Part shown: positions 1-8,344 of the stretch, in pieces | Position numbering within the stretch: position 1 is the stretch's first letter | Layout: each line of letters starts with the position of its first letter | Assembly: GCF_027595165.1 (NCBI RefSeq) | Contig: NZ_CP097292.1 | Location: 1 to 64,000, forward strand | Direction of reading: 5' to 3' | Length of the DNA stretch: 64,000 bases | Origin: Providencia sp. PROV188 | Lineage (GTDB): Bacteria; Pseudomonadota; Gammaproteobacteria; Enterobacterales; Enterobacteriaceae | Translations under genes and position numbers: made by a program | The notes under the pieces: model-generated | The model's input: the letters and a program-made list of their open reading frames with translations, nothing else | Databases searched by the model: none | What the model was told of the DNA's origin: nothing

Positions 1-345
1 AATTCAGTTACCCTGAAGGGGAAAATTCACTGAGCAATATGCCACTTTTACTGTATTTCACATTCAGAAGCCAAAGTCGGTCAAACAAAGTGACTGCACC
101 TAAATAATATTCTGCGTATCTTGTGAGGGATAAATGAGTGCTTGGAGTTCTTGCCAATAATAGGCGGCTTATGATGAGAAAAAGGCTACTCTGCCCCCCA
201 CAATGTCACTAATCAATAATACTGTTTTTCTTCACGCAGTTTTTCTGCAGCGCGTTCAGCAAACACACACATCGATTGGCGAACTAACTCGTAATCCACC
301 ACTTTATGACCAAGAGAACGTAAGCAAATAATTTGGACATGTAAC
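1..345 (-). pseudogene. umuC/impB-type DNA polymerase V remnant
   Basis: Read on the minus strand, this stretch gives fragments typical of the C-terminal half of UmuC-family Y-polymerases in several frames. One frame has SLGHKVVDYELVRQSMCVFA followed by ERAAEKLREEKQYY (about 320-213). A later frame has PSQDTQNII, then LFDRLW and YSKSGILLSEFSPSG near the window start. These match the family pattern AERAAEKLR...DTR.II......LD..W......KAG..L.DF. Frameshifts and stops separate the pieces and no catalytic N-terminus is present, so this is a decayed remnant. UmuC/ImpB genes are common plasmid SOS genes. The match is from memory of the family, without alignment. Confidence 0.6.
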
Positions 346-539
346 ATCTTAGCAATAGGACATGCCGTACTTGCCTGTGGAGGGAGGGAGCAGCCTGTAG
401 AAGCAGGAAACCATCGAGGCGAATCAGACTGAAGTCTCAACCTTGTAAGAATCGACTTCCTTTAGGGGGAGGATATCAAAAAAGTTATACCATATCCCTT
501 GCTATTACAGACCTTTCAAAAAATTTCCTATTCCCCATA

Positions 540-558
540 AAAACAACCCCCTTGTTCG
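540..558 (+). repeat. 19-bp direct repeat, copy 1, upstream of parA
   Basis: The sequence AAAACAACCCCCTTGTTCG occurs here and again at 3119-3137, so the two copies bracket the parAB operon in the same orientation. The bases after it (CCAAGATATCAC) extend into a TTCGCCA hexamer-like motif similar to the ParB box of P1-type partition sites. It may be part of the partition control or centromere DNA; that role is inferred. Confidence 0.6.
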
Positions 559-597
559 CCAAGATATCACAGGCAAATAACCAAGCGTAAAACTTTA

Positions 598-679
598 TTT
601 TGTGCATTAAAACAAAAAATTTACTTGTTATACGCTCAATTCACATTAATAATATAAAAAAATAAACACGGGGTAAACA
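598..679 (+). promoter_or_regulatory. parA promoter/leader and ribosome-binding site
   Basis: AT-rich leader with an inverted pair TTTTGT...ACAAAA (about 598-618), TA-rich -10-like stretches near 645-655, and a clear GGGG Shine-Dalgarno block (669-672) seven bases before the parA ATG. P1-type ParA proteins autoregulate through operator DNA overlapping their promoter, and this inverted repeat is a candidate operator. Exact -35/-10 boxes cannot be assigned by eye. Confidence 0.4.
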
Positions 680-1924
680 ATGTCAATTTTAGATCAAATA
701 TTAATAATTGGTCAGCGGATGAAAGCTGAACAAATTTCACTAAAAGAATCTATCGCTGAAGTAAATACGATTAAAGTTACTGATGAACAAGTAGATGGTC
801 TGGACCGGCTTATATATAACCACTGTTTAAACAAAACAGCTTTGGCTGATTTTTTTGGAAAATCCCGCAATACATTCTCAAAGATTGTGACTGAAATGCA
901 GGCTAAAAAAATCATTGGCGAACCTATTTTTCAAAATAAAAACCATCTTTATACTCGATTCGACGTTCAAGTGATCATGGAAGAACTGGGTGCTCATCGT
1001 TACTCAGATATGTATAAGCCAAGAGCCATCGTCATAGAAAACCATAAAGGTGGAACAGGCAAAAGTACAACTACAGCAACAATTGCAACAGCGGCTGCAT
1101 TAGATCTACACCTAAACGCCCGCTGCTGCATCGTAGACTTAGACCCTCAAGGATCAATCGGAAATAATCTTATCCGAACGACTAATGATGACGATATTTA
1201 TCTGACAATTACGGATGTTTTGCTAGCTGAATACGAACCTGATGGTGATTATTCTCAATATATAGCCGCAGGTTATTCTGAGGCAGATATCATCGCCAAT
1301 ATTCCATTCAGTACACATCTTCCGAATATGGATGTTATTACAGCATTTCCCACAGATGATAGATTCACTGACCTATACTGGCGTTTAAGCAAAGATGAAC
1401 GAAATAAGCTTCTCACTCGTTTTAGAGATATTGTCGTTCCTGTTCTAAAAGAGCATTATGATCTTATCTTTATCGACACCCCCCCACAAGACTCGCCAAT
1501 CATATGGTCAACAAATGAAGCTGCTGATGCACTACTAGTGCCAATAACGCCGCGTGAATATGACTTTGCTTCCACAACAAATTATATGCTAACGATTGGT
1601 GCACGTTTACAGCAGCTGCCATCTAGGGGAGAAAATATCAAATGGATGAAGGTACTAGCTGTTAATGTCGATGACAGAAGCCAGCATGAAGTTCGAACAT
1701 TAAACAAGCTTGTACGTACCGTACAAGACAAATTCATGACAACTAATATAAAACATTCAGAGGCTTTTGTTGCAGCAGCGGAAAGGGGCAGGACAATCTT
1801 AGATATCAAAAAATCAGAGGATTTATGTCCTGCAAAACAATTCGATATAGCTGAAATGTCAGTAAATTCAGTATATCAACAATTTATAAATGAAATCAAA
1901 AGTTTCTCTGCAAAAAGTGAGTAA
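680..1924 (+). CDS. parA: P1-type ParA partition ATPase
   Basis: A 414-residue type Ia ParA: the plasmid-segregation ATPase that forms dynamic gradients on the nucleoid and represses its own operon. The N-terminal ~110 residues are a helical DNA-binding region (the FFGKSRNTFSKI stretch looks like a helix-turn-helix), as in P1/P7 ParA and unlike short type Ib proteins. The deviant Walker A is KGGTGKST at residues 123-130, the A' box is VDLDPQGS at 152-159, and the Walker B is LIFIDTPP near 265. P1 ParA is about 400 residues, so length fits. It starts at the ATG seven bases after a GGGG Shine-Dalgarno sequence. parB begins six bases after its stop, giving one operon. This is the main evidence that the window is plasmid DNA. 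Confidence 0.95.
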   Translation: MSILDQILIIGQRMKAEQISLKESIAEVNTIKVTDEQVDGLDRLIYNHCLNKTALADFFGKSRNTFSKIVTEMQAKKIIGEPIFQNKNHLYTRFDVQVIMEELGAHRYSDMYKPRAIVIENHKGGTGKSTTTATIATAAALDLHLNARCCIVDLDPQGSIGNNLIRTTNDDDIYLTITDVLLAEYEPDGDYSQYIAAGYSEADIIANIPFSTHLPNMDVITAFPTDDRFTDLYWRLSKDERNKLLTRFRDIVVPVLKEHYDLIFIDTPPQDSPIIWSTNEAADALLVPITPREYDFASTTNYMLTIGARLQQLPSRGENIKWMKVLAVNVDDRSQHEVRTLNKLVRTVQDKFMTTNIKHSEAFVAAAERGRTILDIKKSEDLCPAKQFDIAEMSVNSVYQQFINEIKSFSAKSE

Positions 1925-1929
1925 TCCAC

Positions 1930-2952
1930 ATGGCTGATGTAGAAAGAGATACAAACAAAGATATGTATTTAGGAAATTCGAAAAAAACACGTTTTGAGCA
2001 GAGAAATGGACTCCCCTCTTTAAAAGGGGAAAATATCCCCAAAAGAGCCTTTACACTGAAAGACGGGCGTAAAGTTGATGCTGAACACATCATAGTCGCA
2101 GGGGATAAAATCTCTGAACAAACTGTTGTTCATTCTCTTAATCCACGTAACCAGGAAGCATTGGATGAGAACTCCATGGGCGATATTCTGGAACAAATAA
2201 AACAACGGGGAGTGGATACTGAAGGTATTGCTGTCAGAAAGGATGGTATTTACCACTTAATTGAAGGAAGTCGGCGTCGCTATTGCTGCATAAAATTATC
2301 TACCGATCTGCCATTATGGGTTTTACCAAACGACATATCCAATGAAGATATTTTCTCTATCATTAGTGCTGCGCAGAGTTCTCGAAAGCTATCTTACCGC
2401 GAGGTAGGTATACAGTATCAAAAGCTAATGGAGGATAATAACTTCACAACTAATGAACAACTAGCCCAATATATTGGTATAAGTACTGAGTCAGTTCGTA
2501 AACGCATTCAGGCAGCATTAATTGATGTGCGTCTAATTAATTTATTTCCTGACTGCGAAGGAATTCCCAATACATTCTATGCCCGTCTTTCTAAACTCCA
2601 AAGTAATGCAAATAAAGAGGGCATAGATTTAGCAGCACTATGCAAAGAGGTTAAAGATAATCGTAAAGGCTTAGTAATCGACAATATCCAGGAAACACAA
2701 AAAAATATATTAGACGATTTATCAACTATTTTAGAGTTGATGACAGACAAAACTAAACCCACATCAGCATGGAAAACCTCTGATATTGTCGAATTCAATA
2801 ATAAGGATCAATATGCCCGTATTAGCTACAGTGGAAACGGTAGAAAAGTGCGTTTTGAATTTAATAGGCTTAATCAAACCGTTATTCAAGAGCTTGAACG
2901 CTTGATAAAGCTAAAGCTGTCTAAAATGGTTCAAGAAAAAAGTAAAGAATAA
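1930..2952 (+). CDS. parB: P1-type ParB centromere-binding protein
   Basis: A 340-residue ParB of the P1/P7 class. It binds the parS centromere downstream and stimulates the ParA ATPase. Visible features: an N-terminal ParA-contact region, a central ParB/Srx-like segment around EGIAVRKDGIYHLIEGSRRR (residues ~97-116), a helix-turn-helix around TNEQLAQYIGISTESVRKRI (~175-195), and a C-terminal segment matching the dimeric DNA-binding domain of P1 ParB. P1 ParB is 333 residues. The gene starts six bases downstream of the parA stop, typical of a co-transcribed pair. Confidence 0.93.
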   Translation: MADVERDTNKDMYLGNSKKTRFEQRNGLPSLKGENIPKRAFTLKDGRKVDAEHIIVAGDKISEQTVVHSLNPRNQEALDENSMGDILEQIKQRGVDTEGIAVRKDGIYHLIEGSRRRYCCIKLSTDLPLWVLPNDISNEDIFSIISAAQSSRKLSYREVGIQYQKLMEDNNFTTNEQLAQYIGISTESVRKRIQAALIDVRLINLFPDCEGIPNTFYARLSKLQSNANKEGIDLAALCKEVKDNRKGLVIDNIQETQKNILDDLSTILELMTDKTKPTSAWKTSDIVEFNNKDQYARISYSGNGRKVRFEFNRLNQTVIQELERLIKLKLSKMVQEKSKE

Positions 2953-2983
2953 ACAGAATAATGTGGCTACGTCTTGCCGTAAA

Positions 2984-3052
2984 TGGCGAGGCGTTCCTTT
3001 ACAGAGGTAACATGCCGCAAAATAGCATATCGAAACCAACCGTATTTCGCCA
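2984..3052. other. candidate parS centromere
   Basis: Immediately downstream of parB, the hexamer TGGCGA (2984-2989) and its inverse TCGCCA (3047-3052, in the context TATTTCGCCA) face each other across about 57 bp. P1 and P7 parS sites lie directly after parB and contain TCGCCA-type B boxes and ATTTCA-type A boxes flanking an IHF site that bends the DNA. Position, hexamer identity and inverted arrangement all fit; the intervening IHF site is not obvious by eye. Confidence 0.55.
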
Positions 3053-3118
3053 AAACAACTAAGAAAATTAAACCAATATAAACAATGCATTATGATTTTA
3101 TTTTCATTTTCCCGTAAT

Positions 3119-3137
3119 AAAACAACCCCCTTGTTCG
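3119..3137 (+). repeat. 19-bp direct repeat, copy 2, downstream of parB
   Basis: Second exact copy of AAAACAACCCCCTTGTTCG (first copy 540-558). It lies 67 bp beyond the candidate parS. With copy 1 it frames the par operon. It could be a second ParB-recognised element, a recombination scar, or the duplicated edge of a transferred par cassette. Confidence 0.6.
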
Positions 3138-3808
3138 TCAAAAACTACAAAGTATTTACTTTATCCAACACGCAATTAAACTTTGCATTCAAGTAGAGGA
3201 TATTAGGTATTATAGTCAAGCTGGCTAGTGATAACTTATCAATACGGTGTAACCGTATGACACATTCTAGAATCGCACTCGGTTTTATCGATGAATCGAA
3301 TAATAAATACTGTTACCCCCTCGCATAGTTAAACTACACACCAAAAATTGAACTCTAATAGTTTTGCAAATAACCATTTCTTCATCTCATTTTCATGCTA
3401 TGAATGATCTAGTTTTAACTCCTAAAATTGTCAAAAAGTAGCAATCTAAGGTAATGATTTTGAAAATCTTGTATATTTTTACTTAAACTTCATTTATTTT
3501 CTGAAAAAGAAAAATGAAATTTAAAAAATAAAAGATCACTCTCTCACATACTAATCAAAACACAAAAATCTTGATAACAATGTGTATCCCATACTAGTTA
3601 TACATTAATACTAAAATAGAATATTACACATTCTCTCAATCACACGGAGAGTAAAGAAACACATAATTTCCTTTTAATAAAAACCAAACTTTAGTTGATA
3701 TATAAAGTTATATATCACCCCGAATGGGTACATGAACGTTTCTTGAAAGAAAAAAGAAAACAAAAATAAGATAATAGGTGACAATTTATTTATATAGGTT
3801 TTTTAAAT
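3138..3808. other. AT-rich non-coding leader of the LD-repeat gene
   Basis: About 670 bases without a supportable gene on either strand. It is very AT-rich with many homopolymeric A/T runs, as expected of H-NS-silenced virulence promoters. It contains the 22-bp dyad at 3696-3717. The only Shine-Dalgarno candidate for the next gene is a weak AGG about nine bases before its ATG. Confidence 0.5.
3696..3717. promoter_or_regulatory. 22-bp perfect dyad upstream of effector gene
   Basis: Arms TGATATATAA (3696-3705) and TTATATATCA (3708-3717) are perfect inverse complements with a 2-base spacer, about 90 bp upstream of the start of the repeat-effector gene. Position and symmetry suggest an operator for a dimeric regulator. 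In such AT-rich DNA some dyads arise by chance, so the role is inferred. Confidence 0.4.
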
Positions 3809-5737
3809 ATGAAAATTCCACAATTATGTAGCTCTTTAATAAGCTCTCTCCGGAGTAACTCTGTTAATTTAAACAGAGCTCAAAATACAACTACACCTAC
3901 ACAGAGGATTTCTCTCTTATTACTCTCGGTACGAAATGTTAATACACAAGCCCCGGGGAGACCATCATCCTCGTCATTACCGAATTCTACTGGCGGTCCA
4001 CAAAGCTCGCAGATACCACCTGCACCACCATTACCGAATTCTACTGGCGGTCCACAAAGCTCACAGATACCACCTGCGCCACCATTACCGAATTCTACTG
4101 GCGGTTCACAAAGCTCACAGATACCACCTGCGCCACCATTACCGAATTCTACTGGCGGTTCACAAAGCTCACAGATACCACCTGCGCCACCATTACCGAA
4201 TTCTACTAGCGGTTCACAAAGCTTGCAGATACAATCTGCTTCGTCGTTATCTAATTCTACGAGTGAAACACCAACCCCACATACAGAAACTTTATTTAAG
4301 AATCTAAAAAGTGTATCGGGAAAAAATGAAGGTGCCAATAATACCCCCTCATTTATGAATGAACTGAAACTTGTTTTGGGGAAAAGAAATAGCCCAGTTG
4401 ATACAACGGATGCTTCGACACCAAGAAACGCCGATACATCGACTCCGGCATCACCAATGCAGCCTAACAGACCGGGACATGGCAATAACAGTCCCTCATA
4501 TCTGGATGAACTGAAACTTGTTTTGGAGAAAAGAAATAGCCCAGTTGATACAACGGATGCTTCGACACCAAGAAACGCCGATACATCGACTCCGGCATCA
4601 CCAATGCAGCCTAACAGACCGGGACATGGCAATAACAGTCCCTCATATCTGGATGAACTGAAACTTGTTTTGGAGAAAAGAAATAGCCCAGTTGATACAA
4701 CGGATGCTTCGACACCAAGAAACGCCGATACATCGACTCCGGCATCACCAATGCAGCCTAACAGACCGGGACATGGCAATAACAGTCCCTCATATCTGGA
4801 TGAACTGAAACTTGTTTTGGGGAAAAGAAATAGCCCAGTTGATACAACGGATGCTTCGACACCAAGAAACGCCGATACATCGACTCCGGCATCACCAATG
4901 CAGCCTAACAGACCGGGACATGGCAATAACAGTCCCTCATATCTGGATGAACTGAAACTTGTTTTGGGGAAAAGAAATAGCCCAGTTGATACAACGGATG
5001 CTTCGACACCAAGAAACGCCGATACATCGACTCCGGCATCACCAATGCAGCCTAACAGACCGGGACATGGCAATAACAGTCCCTCATATCTGGATGAACT
5101 GAAACTTGTTTTGGGGAAAAGAAATAGCCCAGTTGATACAACGGATGCTTCGACACCAAGAAACGCCGATACATCGACTCCGGCATCACCAATGCAGCCT
5201 AACAGACCGGGACATGGCAATAACAGTCCTTCATATCTGGATGAACTGAAACTTGTTTTGGGGAAAAGAAATAGCCCAGTTGATACAACGGATGCTTCGA
5301 CACCAAGAAACGCCGATACATCGACTCCGGCATCACCAATGCAGCCTAACAGACCGGGACATGGCAATAACAGTCCCTCATATCTGGATGAACTGAAACT
5401 TGTTTTGGGGAAAAGAAATAGCCCAGTTGATACAACGGATGCTTCGACACCAAGAAACGCCGATACATCGACTCCGGCATCACCAATGCAGCCTAACAGA
5501 CCGGGACATGGCAATAACAGTCCCTCATATCTGGATGAACTGAAACTTGTTTTGGGGAAAAGAAATAGCCCAGTTGATACAACGGATGCTTCGACACCAA
5601 GAAACGCCGATACATCGACTCCGGCATCACCAATGCAGCCTAACAGACCGGGACATGGCAATAACAGTCCTTCATATCTGGATGAACTGAAACTTGTTTT
5701 GGAGAAAAAATATGGCTCGGTAGATAGAAACTCTTGA
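3809..5737 (+). CDS. tandem-repeat probable T3SS effector with proline-rich and LD-like motifs
   Basis: A 642-residue, low-complexity protein with no signal peptide. Residues ~1-50 are Ser/Thr/Asn-rich, as in type III secretion signals. Residues ~56-150 hold about five 18-residue repeats centred on QIPPAPPLPNSTGG, each with PxxP SH3-ligand potential. Residues ~192-632 hold nine 49-residue repeats, each ending in SYLDELKLVL[GE]KR. This short amphipathic helix matches the paxillin LD-motif pattern LDxLxxxL (compare paxillin LDELMASL); a tenth, degenerate copy (SFMNELKLVL) precedes them. The architecture recalls EspF/EspFU and chlamydial TarP, which use repeated short motifs to rewire actin and focal adhesions. 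No overall homologue is recognised. Effector status is inferred from composition and the T3SS on the same DNA. ATG 3809 is chosen; its Shine-Dalgarno sequence is weak. Confidence 0.7.
   Translation: MKIPQLCSSLISSLRSNSVNLNRAQNTTTPTQRISLLLLSVRNVNTQAPGRPSSSSLPNSTGGPQSSQIPPAPPLPNSTGGPQSSQIPPAPPLPNSTGGSQSSQIPPAPPLPNSTGGSQSSQIPPAPPLPNSTSGSQSLQIQSASSLSNSTSETPTPHTETLFKNLKSVSGKNEGANNTPSFMNELKLVLGKRNSPVDTTDASTPRNADTSTPASPMQPNRPGHGNNSPSYLDELKLVLEKRNSPVDTTDASTPRNADTSTPASPMQPNRPGHGNNSPSYLDELKLVLEKRNSPVDTTDASTPRNADTSTPASPMQPNRPGHGNNSPSYLDELKLVLGKRNSPVDTTDASTPRNADTSTPASPMQPNRPGHGNNSPSYLDELKLVLGKRNSPVDTTDASTPRNADTSTPASPMQPNRPGHGNNSPSYLDELKLVLGKRNSPVDTTDASTPRNADTSTPASPMQPNRPGHGNNSPSYLDELKLVLGKRNSPVDTTDASTPRNADTSTPASPMQPNRPGHGNNSPSYLDELKLVLGKRNSPVDTTDASTPRNADTSTPASPMQPNRPGHGNNSPSYLDELKLVLGKRNSPVDTTDASTPRNADTSTPASPMQPNRPGHGNNSPSYLDELKLVLEKKYGSVDRNS
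3977..4255 (+). repeat. 54-bp tandem repeats (proline-rich coding)
   Basis: About five head-to-tail 54-bp units (starts at 3977, 4031, 4085, ...) encode an 18-residue proline-rich unit. The first four are nearly identical apart from Pro/Ser swaps after the GG; the fifth has diverged (QIQSAS instead of QIPPAP). Such repeats change copy number readily. Confidence 0.9.
4382..5704 (+). repeat. nine 147-bp tandem repeats (LD-like motif coding)
   Basis: Nine 147-bp units (first AAAAGAAATAGCCC at 4382, last at 5558; 1176 bp = 8 x 147) are almost base-identical. Differences are limited to GGG/GAG at the Gly/Glu position and occasional CCC/CCT. Near identity implies recent expansion or ongoing homogenisation; copy number may vary between isolates. 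Confidence 0.95.
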
Positions 5738-5796
5738 TGCATAAACATCAAGTACCGAAATATAACACTGAGATTAATAATAGTAATTAATATATC

Positions 5797-5836
5797 ATTG
5801 ACAGCTTCGCGCCCTAAAGGGCTTGTAGCTGTCAAT
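5797..5836 (+). terminator. strong hairpin after repeat-effector gene
   Basis: Arms ATTGACAGCT (5797-5806) and AGCTGTCAAT (5827-5836) enclose a second hairpin GCCC-TAAA-GGGC (5811-5822). It lies 60 bp after the stop and is followed by only a short T stretch, so it is a probable terminator or mRNA 3' stabiliser. Confidence 0.6.
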
Positions 5837-6001
5837 TTGATAATAGAACAAATAGCATTAATCCCTTAAATTTTAGCTTGATAAAATATTATTAATGCAC
5901 ATTTAAAAATGAGCGTTTTTTTATAGATTTTTTATTTTAAATTAAAGAGGGGTTCATTGTTCTACACCCAAATGAAACCTCAATTCTTTCAACAAGCCCT
6001 T

Positions 6002-6022
6002 TCACATTAAAAAATAATGTGA
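6002..6022. promoter_or_regulatory. inverted repeat in promoter region of protease-like effector
   Basis: TCACATTA (6002-6009) and TAATGTGA (6015-6022) form a perfect 8-bp inverted repeat with a 5-base A spacer. TTGACT (6023) and TATAAT (6032) follow at once, so the dyad sits at the likely promoter of the 6164 gene. Operator function is inferred. TGTGA-type arms resemble a CRP/FNR half-site, but the spacing is not the usual 6 bp. Confidence 0.4.
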
Positions 6023-6163
6023 TTGACTATATATAATGGATAGAATAGCTACCAAGGATAGTGTTTTTCTTGAAAGTTGAGTAAAACAAAATATAAAAAT
6101 AACCTAAATAAATCGAACTATGAATTTACCTTCATTTTCTCAGATAATATACAGGATATCATT

Positions 6164-7012
6164 ATGTTCAGAATCCCCTTAAATAGCCCCTCAGTTATCC
6201 CATCCCAAACTTCGCAAGCAAATGAAAGAGTAAATATTTATCTTGGTGATGGGGGAACTCCCCAAAAAAACGATTTTATGTCTTTATTAGGCAGTTACGT
6301 TCATCGAGTTTCAAATTCAACCAAGGATCTAAAAAAATATCCGATAGTTTTTGCGTCTGAAGCAGCCCATAGTAAGTTTCAATTATATAAAGAAAAAACG
6401 ATACAAGAATACGGAATAATTCGCCCACACAAAACAGGACGGTCAGATGACGATGTAGGTTCTCATTTCATATATGCTCTACAGAATGTGTCGACATATC
6501 ATGCGAGTAATTTTCAATTTAACGATAACCAAAAAATTTATGTCCATGGTCATGGCGGAGCTGGAAAAAACTCCTTACAAGTTGACCACCTAAAACTCAC
6601 CATGAATGAAGTGGTTAAGACTCTTTCTGATATGGGGGTTCCTAAAACAGTTAAAGATATCCGATTAACTAGCTGCTATTCTGCAGATACGAAGCCAATC
6701 AACAATATAAAGGATCCAGATCTGAAGACATATAGTGAAAGTTTTATAAAAAAATCAACATTTTTGGGCATAGCAATAAATGAAGAAACAGTAAAAGCCC
6801 CTGCAGCACATCTACTTGATGCATTGAATGACGCTGGTTATAACAATGTTACAGTTACCGGATACCATGGAGCAGGAATGTATTACAATGGTAATAACTT
6901 CCCAGAACACTCATTACGTAGTACTGTTACACCTTCTGCCCCTACTTATAAGCCCGAAGATACAGTAAAACGTAGTACCGTATCAGAAAAGTTTATCTCT
7001 GAGATTGATTAA
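6164..7012 (+). CDS. putative T3SS effector, MARTX-CPD/OspB-like cysteine protease
   Basis: A 282-residue protein from ATG 6164, chosen because AGGA lies eight bases upstream; a longer frame from TTG 6077 lacks such a site. The order of motifs resembles the MARTX/TcdB cysteine protease domain (C80, clan CD): IYVHGHGG (His 128/130), an LTMNEVVKTL helix, IRLTSCYSAD (Cys 171), a helix AAHLLDALNDAG, then the strand NVTVTGYHG. The His-to-Cys distance (~41) is close to that I recall for the Shigella effector OspB (His144, Cys184; 288 residues). The N-terminus has no signal peptide and is Ser/Pro/Gln-rich, fitting type III export. Fold similarity is inferred from motif order, not alignment; substrate unknown. 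Confidence 0.6.
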   Translation: MFRIPLNSPSVIPSQTSQANERVNIYLGDGGTPQKNDFMSLLGSYVHRVSNSTKDLKKYPIVFASEAAHSKFQLYKEKTIQEYGIIRPHKTGRSDDDVGSHFIYALQNVSTYHASNFQFNDNQKIYVHGHGGAGKNSLQVDHLKLTMNEVVKTLSDMGVPKTVKDIRLTSCYSADTKPINNIKDPDLKTYSESFIKKSTFLGIAINEETVKAPAAHLLDALNDAGYNNVTVTGYHGAGMYYNGNNFPEHSLRSTVTPSAPTYKPEDTVKRSTVSEKFISEID

Positions 7013-7131
7013 TAAAGTCATTAAGCGTTGTTGACCAAAGTTGATAACCCATTCAAAATCATGGATAACGCAGCAGTAAAAACGTTTTTGTTTTAGTGCT
7101 GTTTGTAACCAACGAAGCAGAAAAGATTTTC

Positions 7132-7156
7132 AGCCCGCAAGTTTCGGGCTGTTTTT
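7132..7156 (+). terminator. rho-independent terminator
   Basis: AGCCCG (7132-7137), loop CAAGTTT, CGGGCT (7145-7150), then GTTTTT: a classic intrinsic terminator about 120 bp beyond the stop of the protease-like effector gene. Confidence 0.85.
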
Positions 7157-7199
7157 CCATCCCATTGTGCCAGTTTAAGAGCAACTAAAGCCGCAAACG

Positions 7200-7870
7200 C
7201 TAATTTACCTAACCAACAATTTTTTCTTCAACGGAAAACGGGGAATAGGGTCTCACCTTATAATGCGGTTCGTGATTGTTGTTTAGAAATTTTTTGAATG
7301 CGTTTTCACGTATCGGTGACATCCAATTCCGTCACAGTCACGTTCAGTTGACCGTCTTTATCATATAATGACAGGTATAATCGTAGTGTGGTATTATTTC
7401 ACACGGTGACCAATGGTCATAAGACTGCGTTTCATCTTTTTATACGAAATCGGCAATTCACGAGCTTTTTTTCTCCTAAAACAAAGCTTCTCGCGTGCCA
7501 ACTGCCATAAGTCAAAGTTGTCCATAGGAAAAGCGGGGTGGTCAATATCAGTAGCCCCAGCCCCCTTGTACTTTGGCGGTAGTATATAATTTCACCATTG
7601 TTTTCCTTTTGGCATGATGACGAACAATTTGAGTCAATAGATGATTGACATGAATATTGGTTATTGGGTTTCGAGATTCACAGGAAATATCCTGGGAACG
7701 AATGATGAATAGAGAACACATCAGATTCAATCCATGCGGACATCCTTATCTGAAGATGAGTTGTTTGATAAATTAAAGAACTACTTCCCATTAGTTCTAG
7801 GTCATATTTACCGCCAAAGGGTACCCCACCGATACAAGGTGGAAAGGGAATTTGGACGGTCTTAAAAGCC
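7200..7870 (-). pseudogene. decayed coding DNA of unknown identity
   Basis: On the minus strand, patches such as DNFDLWQLAREKLCFRRKKA (about 7520-7460) and YDKDGQLNVTVTELDVTD (about 7370-7310) look protein-like but lie in different frames with stops between them. A plus-strand patch (MRTSLSEDELFDKLKNYFP, about 7736-7790) is also short and unsupported. No family was recognised. The region is best read as eroded genes next to the insertion-sequence debris. Confidence 0.35.
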
Positions 7871-7883
7871 CGTAGAATTATCA

Positions 7884-8270
7884 GCCGTACCGTTTCACAA
7901 CATCCAGTGGCGCACCTCCGCACAAACCAGCAAAGAATGAACAAGACCAAAACACAGCTTTACCGTATGTACCCCGTAAATCCATAAACTCGTTACGCAA
8001 ACGGCGAAATGTTACTGCTTTCAGATAATTAATCAGCACCGATAACTGCACTGTTGGTGGATACTCCATCAGCATATGAACATGGTCGATATCCCTGTAA
8101 CTTTCTGTAAGTTCCGCACCAAAATCACGACAAACATCAGTTGCATACTGATGAAATGCTGCATAGTGTCACTCCTCCAATATTTTTCGACGATATTTCG
8201 TTACAAAAACGAAATGAACATGCAAAAGAAAAGCTGCATATCTTAAACGATTAATTTTGTACTTTTGCAT
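7884..8270 (-). pseudogene. IS200/IS605 TnpA (Y1 HUH transposase) remnant
   Basis: From ATG 8270 the minus strand reads MQKYKINRLRYAAF, then HVHFVFVTKYRRKILEE, a stop, and (in frame from 8075) LMEYPPTVQLSVLINYLKA ending in FFAGLCGGAPLDVVKRYG. These are hallmark TnpA segments, including the HUH motif in DIDHVHML. The stop after ILEE and loss of the C-terminal Tyr helix make it inactive. It diverges from the tnpB remnant next door, the IS605 arrangement. Confidence 0.8.
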
Positions 8271-8344
8271 TGAAGCTGACCGAAAACACAGTAATATAAC
8301 GAAAGAATTTACTACACACTGAGTTATGATGCGAATCCGCAAAG

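Noticed and set aside
4382..5704. Regularly spaced repeats considered as a CRISPR array
   Set aside because: Units are directly adjacent in-frame coding repeats of 147 bp with no variable spacers and no cas genes nearby.
3880..5835. A 651-codon open frame on the minus strand opposite the LD-repeat gene
   Set aside because: It is the antisense shadow of the 147-bp and 54-bp repeats: a repeat unit divisible by three keeps any stop-free frame open. It has no ribosome-binding site, and the plus-strand product has coherent motifs.
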